Shown one piece after another: positions 16,401 to 23,254 of a stretch of DNA of 64,000 nucleotides. The stretch is from DAOUBP01 sp964474695 (GTDB lineage Bacteria; Chloroflexota; Anaerolineae; CG2-30-64-16), in assembly GCA_964474695.1 (NCBI GenBank), contig CAYYTK010000013.1, positions 44,466 to 108,465 on the forward strand, read 5' to 3'. The notes under the pieces were generated by a model. That model was not told the origin of the DNA. It saw nothing but the letters and a program-made list of their open reading frames with translations, and searched no databases. The position numbers were made by a program, and so were the translations under genes. Each line of letters opens with the position of its first letter. Position 1 is the stretch's first letter.

Positions 16401-16488
16401 GGAGGGATGGCCGAGCGGTCTATGGCGGCGGTCTTGAAAACCGTTAGGGCGCAAGTCCTCGGGGGTTCGAATCCCTCTCCCTCCGCCA
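16401..16488 (+). tRNA. tRNA-Ser (anticodon UGA)
   Basis: Acceptor GGAGGGA pairs with TCCCTCC, followed by G and an encoded CCA. The anticodon loop CTTGAAA gives UGA. A long variable arm (class II tRNA) precedes the T arm with TTCGAAT. It reads UCA and probably other UCN serine codons. Confidence 0.96.
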
Positions 16489-16506
16489 CAACAGGATACG
16501 GACCTT

Positions 16507-16599
16507 GGGGAGGTCGCATAGCTTGGTCGAGTGCGCCCGCCTGCTAAGTGGGTAAGGGAGAAATTCCTCCCTTCGCGGGTTCAAATCCCGCCCTCCCCG
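16507..16599 (+). tRNA. tRNA-Ser (anticodon GCU)
   Basis: Acceptor GGGGAGG pairs with CCTCCCC. The anticodon loop CTGCTAA gives GCU for AGC/AGU. A long variable arm is present and the T loop is TTCAAAT. CCA is not encoded (CCT follows), so it must be added by the CCA-adding enzyme. Confidence 0.95.
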
Positions 16600-16640
16600 C
16601 CTGGCGCTTGGGGGTGTACGCACCGCCAGCGACCTGATAT

Positions 16641-16717
16641 GTCCCAGTAGCTCAGTGGATTAGAGCGCTTCCCTGCGGAGGAAGAGGCCGAGCGTTCGAA
16701 TCGCTCCTGGGATACCA
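16641..16717 (+). tRNA. tRNA-Arg (anticodon GCG)
   Basis: The D arm (GCTC/GAGC), a five-base-pair anticodon stem CTTCC/GGAAG around loop CTGCGGA, and the T arm GAGCG/CGCTC are all intact; CCA is encoded. The anticodon is GCG for codon CGC. Most bacteria read CGC with an ACG (inosine) tRNA, so a GCG species is uncommon. The first acceptor pair is a G-U. Confidence 0.9.
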
Positions 16718-16722
16718 TGTGA

Positions 16723-16758
16723 AAAGCCCGCCGGATCCACGATCCGGCGGGCTTTCTT
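16723..16758 (+). terminator. Rho-independent terminator of the tRNA cluster
   Basis: AAAGCCCGCCGGATC and GATCCGGCGGGCTTT form a 15-bp perfect stem with loop CAC, followed by CTTT. It ends the serS/tRNA region transcripts just after tRNA-Arg. Confidence 0.93.
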
Positions 16759-16759
16759 T

Positions 16760-16828
16760 AACCACGAAGGCACAAAGACACCAAGTCCTTCAGCAGTCTG
16801 TCGTTTCGTGGCTTTGTGTCTTGGTGGT
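16760..16828. repeat. About 70-bp inverted repeat, CCACGAAGGCACAAAGACACC family
   Basis: The left arm AACCACGAAGGCACAAAGAC and a right arm with GGCTTTGTGTCTTGGTGGT pair imperfectly around a 20-base centre. Related copies lie at about 23.18 and 25.73 kb. It lies 28 bp from the stop codon of the histidine kinase gene. Confidence 0.85.
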
Positions 16829-16856
16829 GCAACTCCTGGCCGGCATCAGCAGCGCG

Positions 16857-18305
16857 TCACGCTGTTGGCAGCGTCGCGGTGAAGATAGTGCCCTGTCCCA
16901 CCGTGCTCTCCACGGTGAGCGCCCCCCCCTGCGCCTCCGCCAGATCCCTGGCAATGGCCAGCCCCAGGCCGGCCCCGCGGCCGGTGCGGGAGGCCTGGCC
17001 GCGATAGAAGCGCTCGAAGATGTGCGGCAACTGATCGGCAGGGATGCCGGGGCCGCGGTCGCGCACGTTGAATGCGACCAGTGTGGCGTTGGCCGCGGCC
17101 GTCAGGGTGACGGGCGTGCCGGCAGGCGTGTGCACCAACGCGTTGTCCACCAGGATCAGCAGGATCTGTTTGAGCGCGTCGCGATCACCCTGCACCAACG
17201 CGTCCTCCGGAACTTCGCAGAGCACCTCGGTGCCTGGGGCCAGCAGCCTGGCCTGGCGGCAGACATCTTCGATGAGCGCGCGCACGGGAATCGGGTCGGC
17301 GCGTAGCGGTTGGCCGGTGTCGGCGCGCGCCAGCACCAGCAATTGATTGACCAGGCGGATCAGCCGATCCACCTCTTCGGTGGTGTCCGCCAGGATCTCC
17401 GTGCGCTCGTCGGTCGCGATGGGCGGATTCCGCTGCAGCAGCTCGATGTTGCCGCGCACCGTGGTGAGCGGAGTTCGCAGCTCGTGCGAGGCGTCAGCCA
17501 CGAAGCGGCGCTGCGCGTTGAGCGAAGTCTCAAGCTGGCGGTAGCCTGACTCCAGCTCTGCCAACATATTATTGAAGGTGAACGCGAGTTGGCCAACTTC
17601 ATCTGCCGGCCCCTGGTGCTCCACGCGGCGGCCGAAGTTGCGTTCAGAGCCGATGGCCTGCGCGGTCTGTGTGATGCGGTGGATGGGCGCGAGCGCGGCC
17701 CCGGCGGCCACCCAGCCCAGCGCGAGCGCGGCCAGGATGGCCAGGCTGCTGCCGATCAGCAGGATCAAGCGCAGCCGATTCAACGACTGCTGCGGCTGCT
17801 GGATGGGGAAAGCCACCTGCACGATAAAGGGATCCTCGTCCGGTTGGGTCTTGAGCTGGCTGTAGATCAGCAGCGGCTCATCCTGCACCGTAGCGGTCTC
17901 GAACCATCCTTCACCGGCCTGCACCGCGATCAGCCCCTTATCGCTGAGCGGCAGCGTGGCGCCGCTCAGGTCCAGCGATTGTCCGGTGACTTCGCCTGCC
18001 AGGTTGCGCGTTTGCGTCCAGCGACCCGGGAGTGTGCCGCTGGGCAGCGTGAATTGCTGCTCTGTATCAGGCGCCGCGGTGTCTGACGCTGCGCGCGGTG
18101 GCGCGCCGTCGTCAGGCTGAAACACGCCCAGGTCAAGCTGCGGCCTGTATCTGTGCGGGAAGAAGGCAGCTTCGCGCACCAGGTTGGCCTTGATATCTTG
18201 ATAAATCGACCGTGACTGGGCCGCGTACAGAATGCTGCTGAACGCGATCACGGTTAAGGCCAGGACCGCGGTGTACAGCAAAGTCAACCGCAGGCGGATG
18301 GACAT
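16857..18305 (-). CDS. Two-component sensor histidine kinase
   Basis: The 482-residue membrane kinase starts SIRLRLTLLYTAVLALTVIA (first helix). It has an extracytoplasmic region of about 150 residues and a second helix (LRLILLIGSSLAILAALALG). HAMP follows, then the HisKA box FVADASHELRTPLTTVRGNI with the phosphorylated histidine. HATPase_c has VDNALVHTPAGTP, RDRGPGIPADQLPHIFERF and GAGLGLAIARDLAEAQGG. ATG 18305 is chosen because it starts the first helix and lies 8 bp after the response regulator stop. It probably phosphorylates that regulator. The signal is unknown; an adjacent HtrA protease hints at cell-envelope stress. Confidence 0.94.
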   Translation of the reverse strand: MSIRLRLTLLYTAVLALTVIAFSSILYAAQSRSIYQDIKANLVREAAFFPHRYRPQLDLGVFQPDDGAPPRAASDTAAPDTEQQFTLPSGTLPGRWTQTRNLAGEVTGQSLDLSGATLPLSDKGLIAVQAGEGWFETATVQDEPLLIYSQLKTQPDEDPFIVQVAFPIQQPQQSLNRLRLILLIGSSLAILAALALGWVAAGAALAPIHRITQTAQAIGSERNFGRRVEHQGPADEVGQLAFTFNNMLAELESGYRQLETSLNAQRRFVADASHELRTPLTTVRGNIELLQRNPPIATDERTEILADTTEEVDRLIRLVNQLLVLARADTGQPLRADPIPVRALIEDVCRQARLLAPGTEVLCEVPEDALVQGDRDALKQILLILVDNALVHTPAGTPVTLTAAANATLVAFNVRDRGPGIPADQLPHIFERFYRGQASRTGRGAGLGLAIARDLAEAQGGALTVESTVGQGTIFTATLPTA

Positions 18306-18313
18306 AGCGCGCC

Positions 18314-18994
18314 TCACGATTCCTCCCGCAGGGCGTAGCCCACCCCACGCACAGTCTGGATGAGCCTCGGCTCGCCGCCGGCTTCGGTCTTTTTGCGCAG
18401 ATAGCCAACGTAGACCTCGAGCACGTTGTCTTCGCCGCCAAAATCGTAGCCCCACACATCCATCAGAATCTGCTCGCGGCTCAACACCTGGCGAGCATGG
18501 CGCAGCAGCAAATACAGCAGATCGTACTCCTTGGCCGTCAGGTTGAAGCTGCGATCGCCGCGACAGGTCTCACGCGTGGCCGGGTTCAGGCGAAGGTCGG
18601 CGTAGGTCAGCACCTCCTCTTTGGGGGCTGCTGCCGGACGACGCAGGAGCGCGTGAACGCGCGCCAGCAGCTCGGCGGGTGCGAACGGCTTGACGAGGTA
18701 GTCGTCCGCGCCGGTCTCCAGGCCTTCGACGCGGTTTTCCACGGCATCGCGCGCGGTCAGCATCAGGACCAGCGTCCTATCGCCGGCTTCGCGCAACCGC
18801 TTCAACACGCTGATGCCATCCAGGCCCGGCATCAGCCAGTCGAGTATGACGACGTCCGGCCGCTGGGCCTGTATCTGACCCAACGCTTCGGCGCCGTTGG
18901 CCGCGCTCAGGACGCGAAAGCCCTCATACGCCAGCGTGCGCTGCAGCATCTTCAGAAGCCGGGGATCATCATCTACGATTAAGATCGTTGCCAT
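18314..18994 (-). CDS. OmpR/PhoB-family response regulator
   Basis: The 226-residue regulator has a receiver domain (TILIVDDDPRLLKML, phospho-acceptor in VVILDWLMPGLDGISVL, conserved lysine in LVKPFAPAELLARV). A winged-helix DNA-binding domain follows (LTAKEYDLLYLLLRHARQVL and VYVGYLRKKTEAGG, ending RGVGYAL). ATG 18994 opens on the receiver strand. It is transcribed before the kinase. A TATAAT -10 and a direct repeat of TTAA-type boxes lie upstream, so it may control its own promoter and perhaps the divergent protease gene. Confidence 0.95.
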   Translation of the reverse strand: MATILIVDDDPRLLKMLQRTLAYEGFRVLSAANGAEALGQIQAQRPDVVILDWLMPGLDGISVLKRLREAGDRTLVLMLTARDAVENRVEGLETGADDYLVKPFAPAELLARVHALLRRPAAAPKEEVLTYADLRLNPATRETCRGDRSFNLTAKEYDLLYLLLRHARQVLSREQILMDVWGYDFGGEDNVLEVYVGYLRKKTEAGGEPRLIQTVRGVGYALREES

Positions 18995-19033
18995 CGGTTG
19001 CCCACCTGAATCGGTTCGCTGATTATGCTGCCG

Positions 19034-19072
19034 ATTATACCACTCCCTGCCTGAGATTAAGCTAAACTTAAC
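19034..19072 (-). promoter_or_regulatory. Response-regulator promoter with possible self-binding boxes
   Basis: On the minus strand TATAAT (19034-19039) lacks a good -35. In the -35 place is TTAAGTTTAGCTTAATC, two TTAA(G/T) boxes 11 bases apart. OmpR/PhoB regulators bind such direct repeats and replace the -35 contact. This is inference from spacing. Confidence 0.5.
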
Positions 19073-19095
19073 CTGTGGGGAAGCTGAGAAGGCCA

Positions 19096-19149
19096 GCCTC
19101 ACCCCCTGCCCCCTCTCCCATGCTGTGGGAGAGGGGGCAGGGGGTGAGG
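19096..19149. repeat. 24-bp perfect inverted repeat between divergent genes
   Basis: CCTCACCCCCTGCCCCCTCT and the matching right arm are perfect inverted copies around the loop TGCTG. It lies between the two-component operon and the HtrA gene. It may insulate the two transcription units or be a mobile palindromic repeat. Confidence 0.8.
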
Positions 19150-19245
19150 CGCTCTCACCTGATTCTTAAGTGCTTCTGCGCGAATTCTCAGGCTTCGCTT
19201 GTAGACTCCGGTGAGATCGATGAGATCACACAATAGGAGGCATCT

Positions 19246-20472
19246 ATGGTGAGCAAAAACAACGGCACTGCCCTTTGGATGGTCGGGTTGTTGCTGGTGG
19301 TGGTGTTGGCGGTCGGCTCGAACGGGGCGACGAGCGCGGTCACAGAGGTTGCGCGGCCCGTGGTCACGCCCGTGGCGGTGGCGTCCTCCATGACGACGGT
19401 TTCGTTGGCAACGGGAACGCAGGCTGCGTCTGCCGAGGGGCCAGGCCTCGAGGTCATCTACGAACAGGTGAATCCCTCGGTAGTGGAGGTGATCAATCTG
19501 GCGCGGGCCGGACGGTTCAGCAGCGCGGCCGTGGAGCAAGGGTTGGGATCCGGGTTCGTTTGGGACGCGGCAGGCCACATCGTCACGAATCAGCATGTGG
19601 TGGACGGCGCCAGCGAGCTGCAAGTGGTGTTCGCGGATGGTACGCGGGTCGAAGCCAAGCTGATCGGGACCGATGCCAGCAGCGATCTGGCGGTGATTAA
19701 GGTGGATCCTAACGCGGTCGAATTGCAGCCGGTCACCTTGGGGGACATGGCTAAGGTCCGCGTGGGGCAGGCAGTGGTTGCTATCGGCAACCCGTATGGG
19801 CGCCTGGGCACCATGACGCAGGGCATCGTCAGCGGGCTGGGCCGCACGATCGACTCGCAGAGCAGCTTCAGCATTGCCAACGCGATCCAGACCGACACGG
19901 CCATCAACCCGGGCAACTCGGGCGGCCCGCTGCTGAACGTGCAGGGCGAGGTGATCGGCGTCAACGACCAGATCGAGTCGACCACGGGCAGCAACAGCGG
20001 CGTCGGCTTCGCGATCCCGATCAGCATCGTGCAGCGCGTTGTCCCTGCGCTGATCGCGGACGGCAGCTATCAGCACGCGTACCTGGGGATCAGCGGCAGC
20101 GCGTATAACGTGATGTGGGCGGAAGCGTTGGCCCTGCCGGATGATGCCAAGGGGGTCTATGTGATGGCTGCAACACCGGGCGGGCCGGCCGCGAAGGCCG
20201 GGCTGCGCGGCGGCGCGCAGGACACCGATGTGCTGTTGGATATCTCACAGTACGGGCCGAGCTACCTGCAGGGCGGAGGTGACTTGATCACCGCAATCGA
20301 TGGCCTGGAGGTGTCCAGCATGGACGAGCTGATGACCTACCTCTCCGAGCAGACTTCGCCGGGCCAGACCGTGGCGCTGACGGTGATCCGGTCGGGCGGC
20401 AAGCAGATGACGCTGGAAGTGACGCTCGGCGTGCAGCCGGCCCGCGTGGCGTCGAGCACCACGGTGAGCTGA
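19246..20472 (+). CDS. HtrA/DegP-type serine protease with PDZ domain
   Basis: The 408-residue protein has one N-terminal membrane helix (about residues 10-24), a trypsin-like domain and a PDZ domain (about 300-395). The catalytic triad is visible: H117 in VTNQHVVDG, D147 in DASSDLAVIKV and S225 in NPGNSGGPLL. It would degrade or refold damaged proteins outside the cytoplasm, anchored to the membrane. AGGAGG lies 5 bases before ATG 19246. It is divergent from a two-component system, which suggests control by envelope stress. Family and fold are certain; the exact paralog (DegP, DegS or DegQ type) is not. Confidence 0.95.
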   Translation: MVSKNNGTALWMVGLLLVVVLAVGSNGATSAVTEVARPVVTPVAVASSMTTVSLATGTQAASAEGPGLEVIYEQVNPSVVEVINLARAGRFSSAAVEQGLGSGFVWDAAGHIVTNQHVVDGASELQVVFADGTRVEAKLIGTDASSDLAVIKVDPNAVELQPVTLGDMAKVRVGQAVVAIGNPYGRLGTMTQGIVSGLGRTIDSQSSFSIANAIQTDTAINPGNSGGPLLNVQGEVIGVNDQIESTTGSNSGVGFAIPISIVQRVVPALIADGSYQHAYLGISGSAYNVMWAEALALPDDAKGVYVMAATPGGPAAKAGLRGGAQDTDVLLDISQYGPSYLQGGGDLITAIDGLEVSSMDELMTYLSEQTSPGQTVALTVIRSGGKQMTLEVTLGVQPARVASSTTVS

Positions 20473-20482
20473 GGGCCGGAAA

Positions 20483-20525
20483 CCCCTGGAAACCAGGTTT
20501 CTGCGAGAAACCTGGTTTCCAGGGG
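20483..20525. terminator. 20-bp perfect hairpin between convergent genes
   Basis: CCCCTGGAAACCAGGTTTCT and AGAAACCTGGTTTCCAGGGG form a perfect stem with a GCG loop. Each arm also contains an internal inverted repeat (GGAAACCAGGTTTC). It lies between the protease stop and a convergent gene and probably ends both transcripts, though the U-tract is missing. Confidence 0.75.
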
Positions 20526-20532
20526 AGGGGTC

Positions 20533-20841
20533 CTATCTCCTTTTTAGGGTGACAGGCAGATAGCATTTGCAGCAACAGCCGCTGCCATCTGTGGCGGGCT
20601 GCGCGGGCGCCAGCAGCCGGTAACCGCCGCCGGCTCCGATGACCGTGCGGTGGCTGGCCGCATCCACCCAGCGGTAGCCGGCAGACTGTGTCACGGCCGG
20701 CGCCTGGATCGTCAAGACGTAGCGGCCGCCGGCCAGCACGCGCGACGCATCGGCCGGGGGCGCATCCGAATAGGAGGTGGCGGTGGCCATCAGCAAAACT
20801 GCCGCCACGGTCAGAAGGAACAGCAAAGTTCGCGTTTTCAT
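20533..20841 (-). CDS. Small secreted protein of unknown function
   Basis: The product (102 residues) has a signal peptide (KTRTLLFLLTVAAVLLMATA). The mature part is 80 residues with GGRYVLTIQAPAVTQSAGYR and ends in a cysteine cluster GCCCKCYLPV. I do not recognise the family. ATG 20841 is favoured since a CAGGAG ribosome site is 7 bases upstream; ATG 20847 would touch it. It lies 36 bp downstream of the large secreted repeat protein and is probably in the same operon. The four cysteines could bind metal or form disulfides. Confidence 0.65.
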   Translation of the reverse strand: MKTRTLLFLLTVAAVLLMATATSYSDAPPADASRVLAGGRYVLTIQAPAVTQSAGYRWVDAASHRTVIGAGGGYRLLAPAQPATDGSGCCCKCYLPVTLKRR

Positions 20842-20877
20842 GGGCATCTCCTGTTCATGCGGTGCGGCTTCATTGCT

Positions 20878-22392
20878 TCACTTCGCATTCCGGTCGCTGG
20901 CATCCAGGTCGACCGGGGCCAGGCGGATGTCTTCATAGCCGAGGCGCTTGGCGACCACGCGATAGTCGAAGGTGCAACTGCTGGGCTGGTTGTCCATCGT
21001 CACGCCGCGCACGGTGAAGCCGGCTGCCGTCTTGTCGCTCACGAACAACACGGCGGGCTCGTCGCAGGTCGGCGTGACGAACACGTGATAGCCGGTCTCC
21101 AGGTTCGCCGTTTCGGCGAAGATCGGGTCGAACGCCACGGTCGCCGTGCCCTTGACCAGTTGGTCCCCACCGATCTCTTCGAACCATACTTCAGGGCTTT
21201 CGAGCGAGTACAGTAAGCGCGGGCCGTAATCGGCGGTCTGAACCATGGCCGATTTGGTGCCACTCGCCCAGGTGTTGCCGCTTTCGTTTACTTGGAACAC
21301 CACGCTATCGGCGCCGTTATAGACTTGCAGGTAAGTAGTTGAATTGTTATCCTGGTCCAGATCGAACCAGATGCTGTAGTTGCTGGCCAAGTCCAGGTCA
21401 CCGCCGGCCAACACCTCGCCATAACCGCCTTCCAGATAAAGATCGCCCAGTTGATCGGAGATGTCGGAATCGTTGCCGCCGGCTCGCATGCCAAAGCCGT
21501 TGGTGCTGCGACCGACGACGCCATTGCCATCTGTTGAATGAGCATAGACGGCGCTCTTGCCCGACGCCGAGGATGCGGCTTCGATGCCGTCGCCGCTCGT
21601 GCTTGCTGCGTACACGCCGCGCCCCGTACCACTCACTGCGTACACACCATTGCTGGCTGTCGAATGAGCAAAGACGGCGCTCTTGCCCGACGCCGAGGCC
21701 GTGGCTTCAAGGCCGTCGCCGCTGATGCTGGTCGCGTACACGCCGACCCCCTTGTTACTGTATCCGTACACGCCAGAGCCGTAACCGGTGGTGGCGTTGT
21801 TGACCGCGTACACAGCGGCATAGTTGGAGGCGGTGGCGGCGCTGTAAGCGCGGATGCCATCGCCGGTGCCACTATTATCCACTTCCAGGCCATAGCTGGA
21901 GTTTGAGCCGTACCAGTAGTCAGTGAAGTGGCTGTGCGGACAGGTTAACGCGTCTACTGCCGCAGGCCCGTCGGTCTGCAGGAGTTGGCGCGGCTCCAAC
22001 AGCGTGAATCCGGTTTCGCCCGGCCCGCGCACGCTGACTGCCAGCCAGCACTCTTTGCGGTCAAGGACGGCTGCCGGCAGCCCGCTCTCGCCGCCTAGGG
22101 CAGCGGAGAAGCTGCCGTTCTGCACGGTCACACCGGTTTGGACGCCGGTCCATAGCAGGTTCCCTCCGGCCGGAGCATCGTACAGGCTGAAGGCGAACGC
22201 ATAGATCCCATCCGCGACCGGCTGCCCGGCTGCGTTGTTGAGCTGGCCCGCATACGGGATCGTGGTGTTTTGCGGGGCGGTCGGCCCGATCGGCGGCGCA
22301 GTGGCGTCCACTGCGCCCGATCCTGCGATGAGGATAGCCATGGCCAACGCAAGGGTCATGGCGCCGCTGAGGACTTTCTTCGGGGTAGCCAT
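20878..22392 (-). CDS. Secreted repeat protein with Gly/Val-rich beta-solenoid-like region
   Basis: The 504-residue protein starts with a signal peptide (LSGAMTLALAMAILIAGSGA). Residues about 40-150 resemble a beta-sandwich found in secreted repeat proteins (IPYAGQLNNAAGQPVADGIY). Residues 170-330 carry imperfect repeats such as GDGLEATASASGKSAVFAHS and GDGIEAASSASGKSAVYAHS with GVYAVSGTGRGVYA, suggesting a beta-solenoid or fibre. A distinct C-terminal domain has WFEEIGGDQLVKGTATV. GGAGG lies upstream of ATG 22392. Probable role: cell-surface or secreted fibre. No enzyme motif is visible. Confidence 0.75.
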   Translation of the reverse strand: MATPKKVLSGAMTLALAMAILIAGSGAVDATAPPIGPTAPQNTTIPYAGQLNNAAGQPVADGIYAFAFSLYDAPAGGNLLWTGVQTGVTVQNGSFSAALGGESGLPAAVLDRKECWLAVSVRGPGETGFTLLEPRQLLQTDGPAAVDALTCPHSHFTDYWYGSNSSYGLEVDNSGTGDGIRAYSAATASNYAAVYAVNNATTGYGSGVYGYSNKGVGVYATSISGDGLEATASASGKSAVFAHSTASNGVYAVSGTGRGVYAASTSGDGIEAASSASGKSAVYAHSTDGNGVVGRSTNGFGMRAGGNDSDISDQLGDLYLEGGYGEVLAGGDLDLASNYSIWFDLDQDNNSTTYLQVYNGADSVVFQVNESGNTWASGTKSAMVQTADYGPRLLYSLESPEVWFEEIGGDQLVKGTATVAFDPIFAETANLETGYHVFVTPTCDEPAVLFVSDKTAAGFTVRGVTMDNQPSSCTFDYRVVAKRLGYEDIRLAPVDLDASDRNAK

Positions 22393-22507
22393 CGTTTCCT
22401 CCTTGGAGGGGTGAGAGAAAGAAACAAAACGTCCAGCGAGGCAGGGCTTACAGTGGGTGTGATGGGGCTGCAATGCAACTTTATGATACACCTGCGAAGC
22501 TCGTCTG

Positions 22508-23155
22508 TCAAGCTTTTTGAAGTATTTCTTTATTTCTCTCCCACAGGAAGGACGCCAGCCGCGGCGGTGCGGCGCGCACGTTGTCGTCCCACCACTCCCG
22601 GAGGCTGATGAGCCGGAACCCCGCGGCGCCGGCCGCATCGAGGAAATCGGAGAGGTGGTGCACGTAGGCGGGGATATCGATCTGAACGTCGTCACGCTCG
22701 AACATCGCCTGGGCGCCCCGGTACTGCCGGAAAGGGTGCAGCTCGCAGATGAACAGCCGGCCGGCCGGGGCCAGGCAGCGGTGCGCCTCGCGGAAAATGT
22801 GAGGAAGGTCCGCGATGTGCTCCAGCACCAGGTTGCCGGCGATGAGATCGACCGCCCGGCCGGCGCACGGCCAGGCGGCGGTGAGGTCGGCGGCCGCGAA
22901 GGTGACATGAGGCTGAATCCCCTTCGCGCGAGCCAGGCTGAGCATGGCATCCGAGAAATCGAGCGCTACGACGCGGGCGCCCAGCCCGGCCAGGAAGGCG
23001 GTGTTCTTGCCGGTCCCGCATCCTAACTCCAGGATCCGGGTGCACTGCACGCCGGCCAACACCGTCCGGGCCACCCGCGCGTCGAGGTCGCGGGTCAGGT
23101 TGCGGTCCGCGTCATAGGATGATGCCCAGCGATCATAGGCCTCGCGCACATCCAT
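22508..23155 (-). CDS. SAM-dependent methyltransferase (class I)
   Basis: The 215-residue enzyme starts DVREAYDRWASSYDADRNL, a common N-terminus of small-molecule methyltransferases. It has motif I RILELGCGTGKNTAFLAGLG, post-I VVALDFSDAMLSLAR and motif II DLIAGNLVLEHIADL. It binds S-adenosylmethionine; the acceptor is unknown. ATG 23155 is chosen because a longer frame would enter the 70-bp inverted repeat at 23180-23248. It is preceded on the same strand by the GH94 gene, with the repeat between them. Confidence 0.9.
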   Translation of the reverse strand: MDVREAYDRWASSYDADRNLTRDLDARVARTVLAGVQCTRILELGCGTGKNTAFLAGLGARVVALDFSDAMLSLARAKGIQPHVTFAAADLTAAWPCAGRAVDLIAGNLVLEHIADLPHIFREAHRCLAPAGRLFICELHPFRQYRGAQAMFERDDVQIDIPAYVHHLSDFLDAAGAAGFRLISLREWWDDNVRAAPPRLASFLWERNKEILQKA

Positions 23156-23179
23156 GCATAGGCTCCAAGTGGTCTCATC

Positions 23180-23248
23180 ACCACCAAGGCACAAAGACAC
23201 CAAGTCCCCCAGCAGTTTGCCGCTTAGTGTCTTCGTGCCTTGGTGGTG
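23180..23248. repeat. About 70-bp inverted repeat, second copy
   Basis: The arms CACCACCAAGGCACAAAGAC and TAGTGTCTTCGTGCCTTGGT form a long imperfect hairpin seven bases after the GH94 stop codon. It belongs to the same family as 16760-16828 and 25732-25800. Confidence 0.85.
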
Positions 23249-23254
23249 AATTCG

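Noticed and set aside
22393..22950. N-terminal extension of the secreted repeat protein
   Set aside because: The extension is out of frame with the real methyltransferase gene, and a signal peptide starts at ATG 22392.
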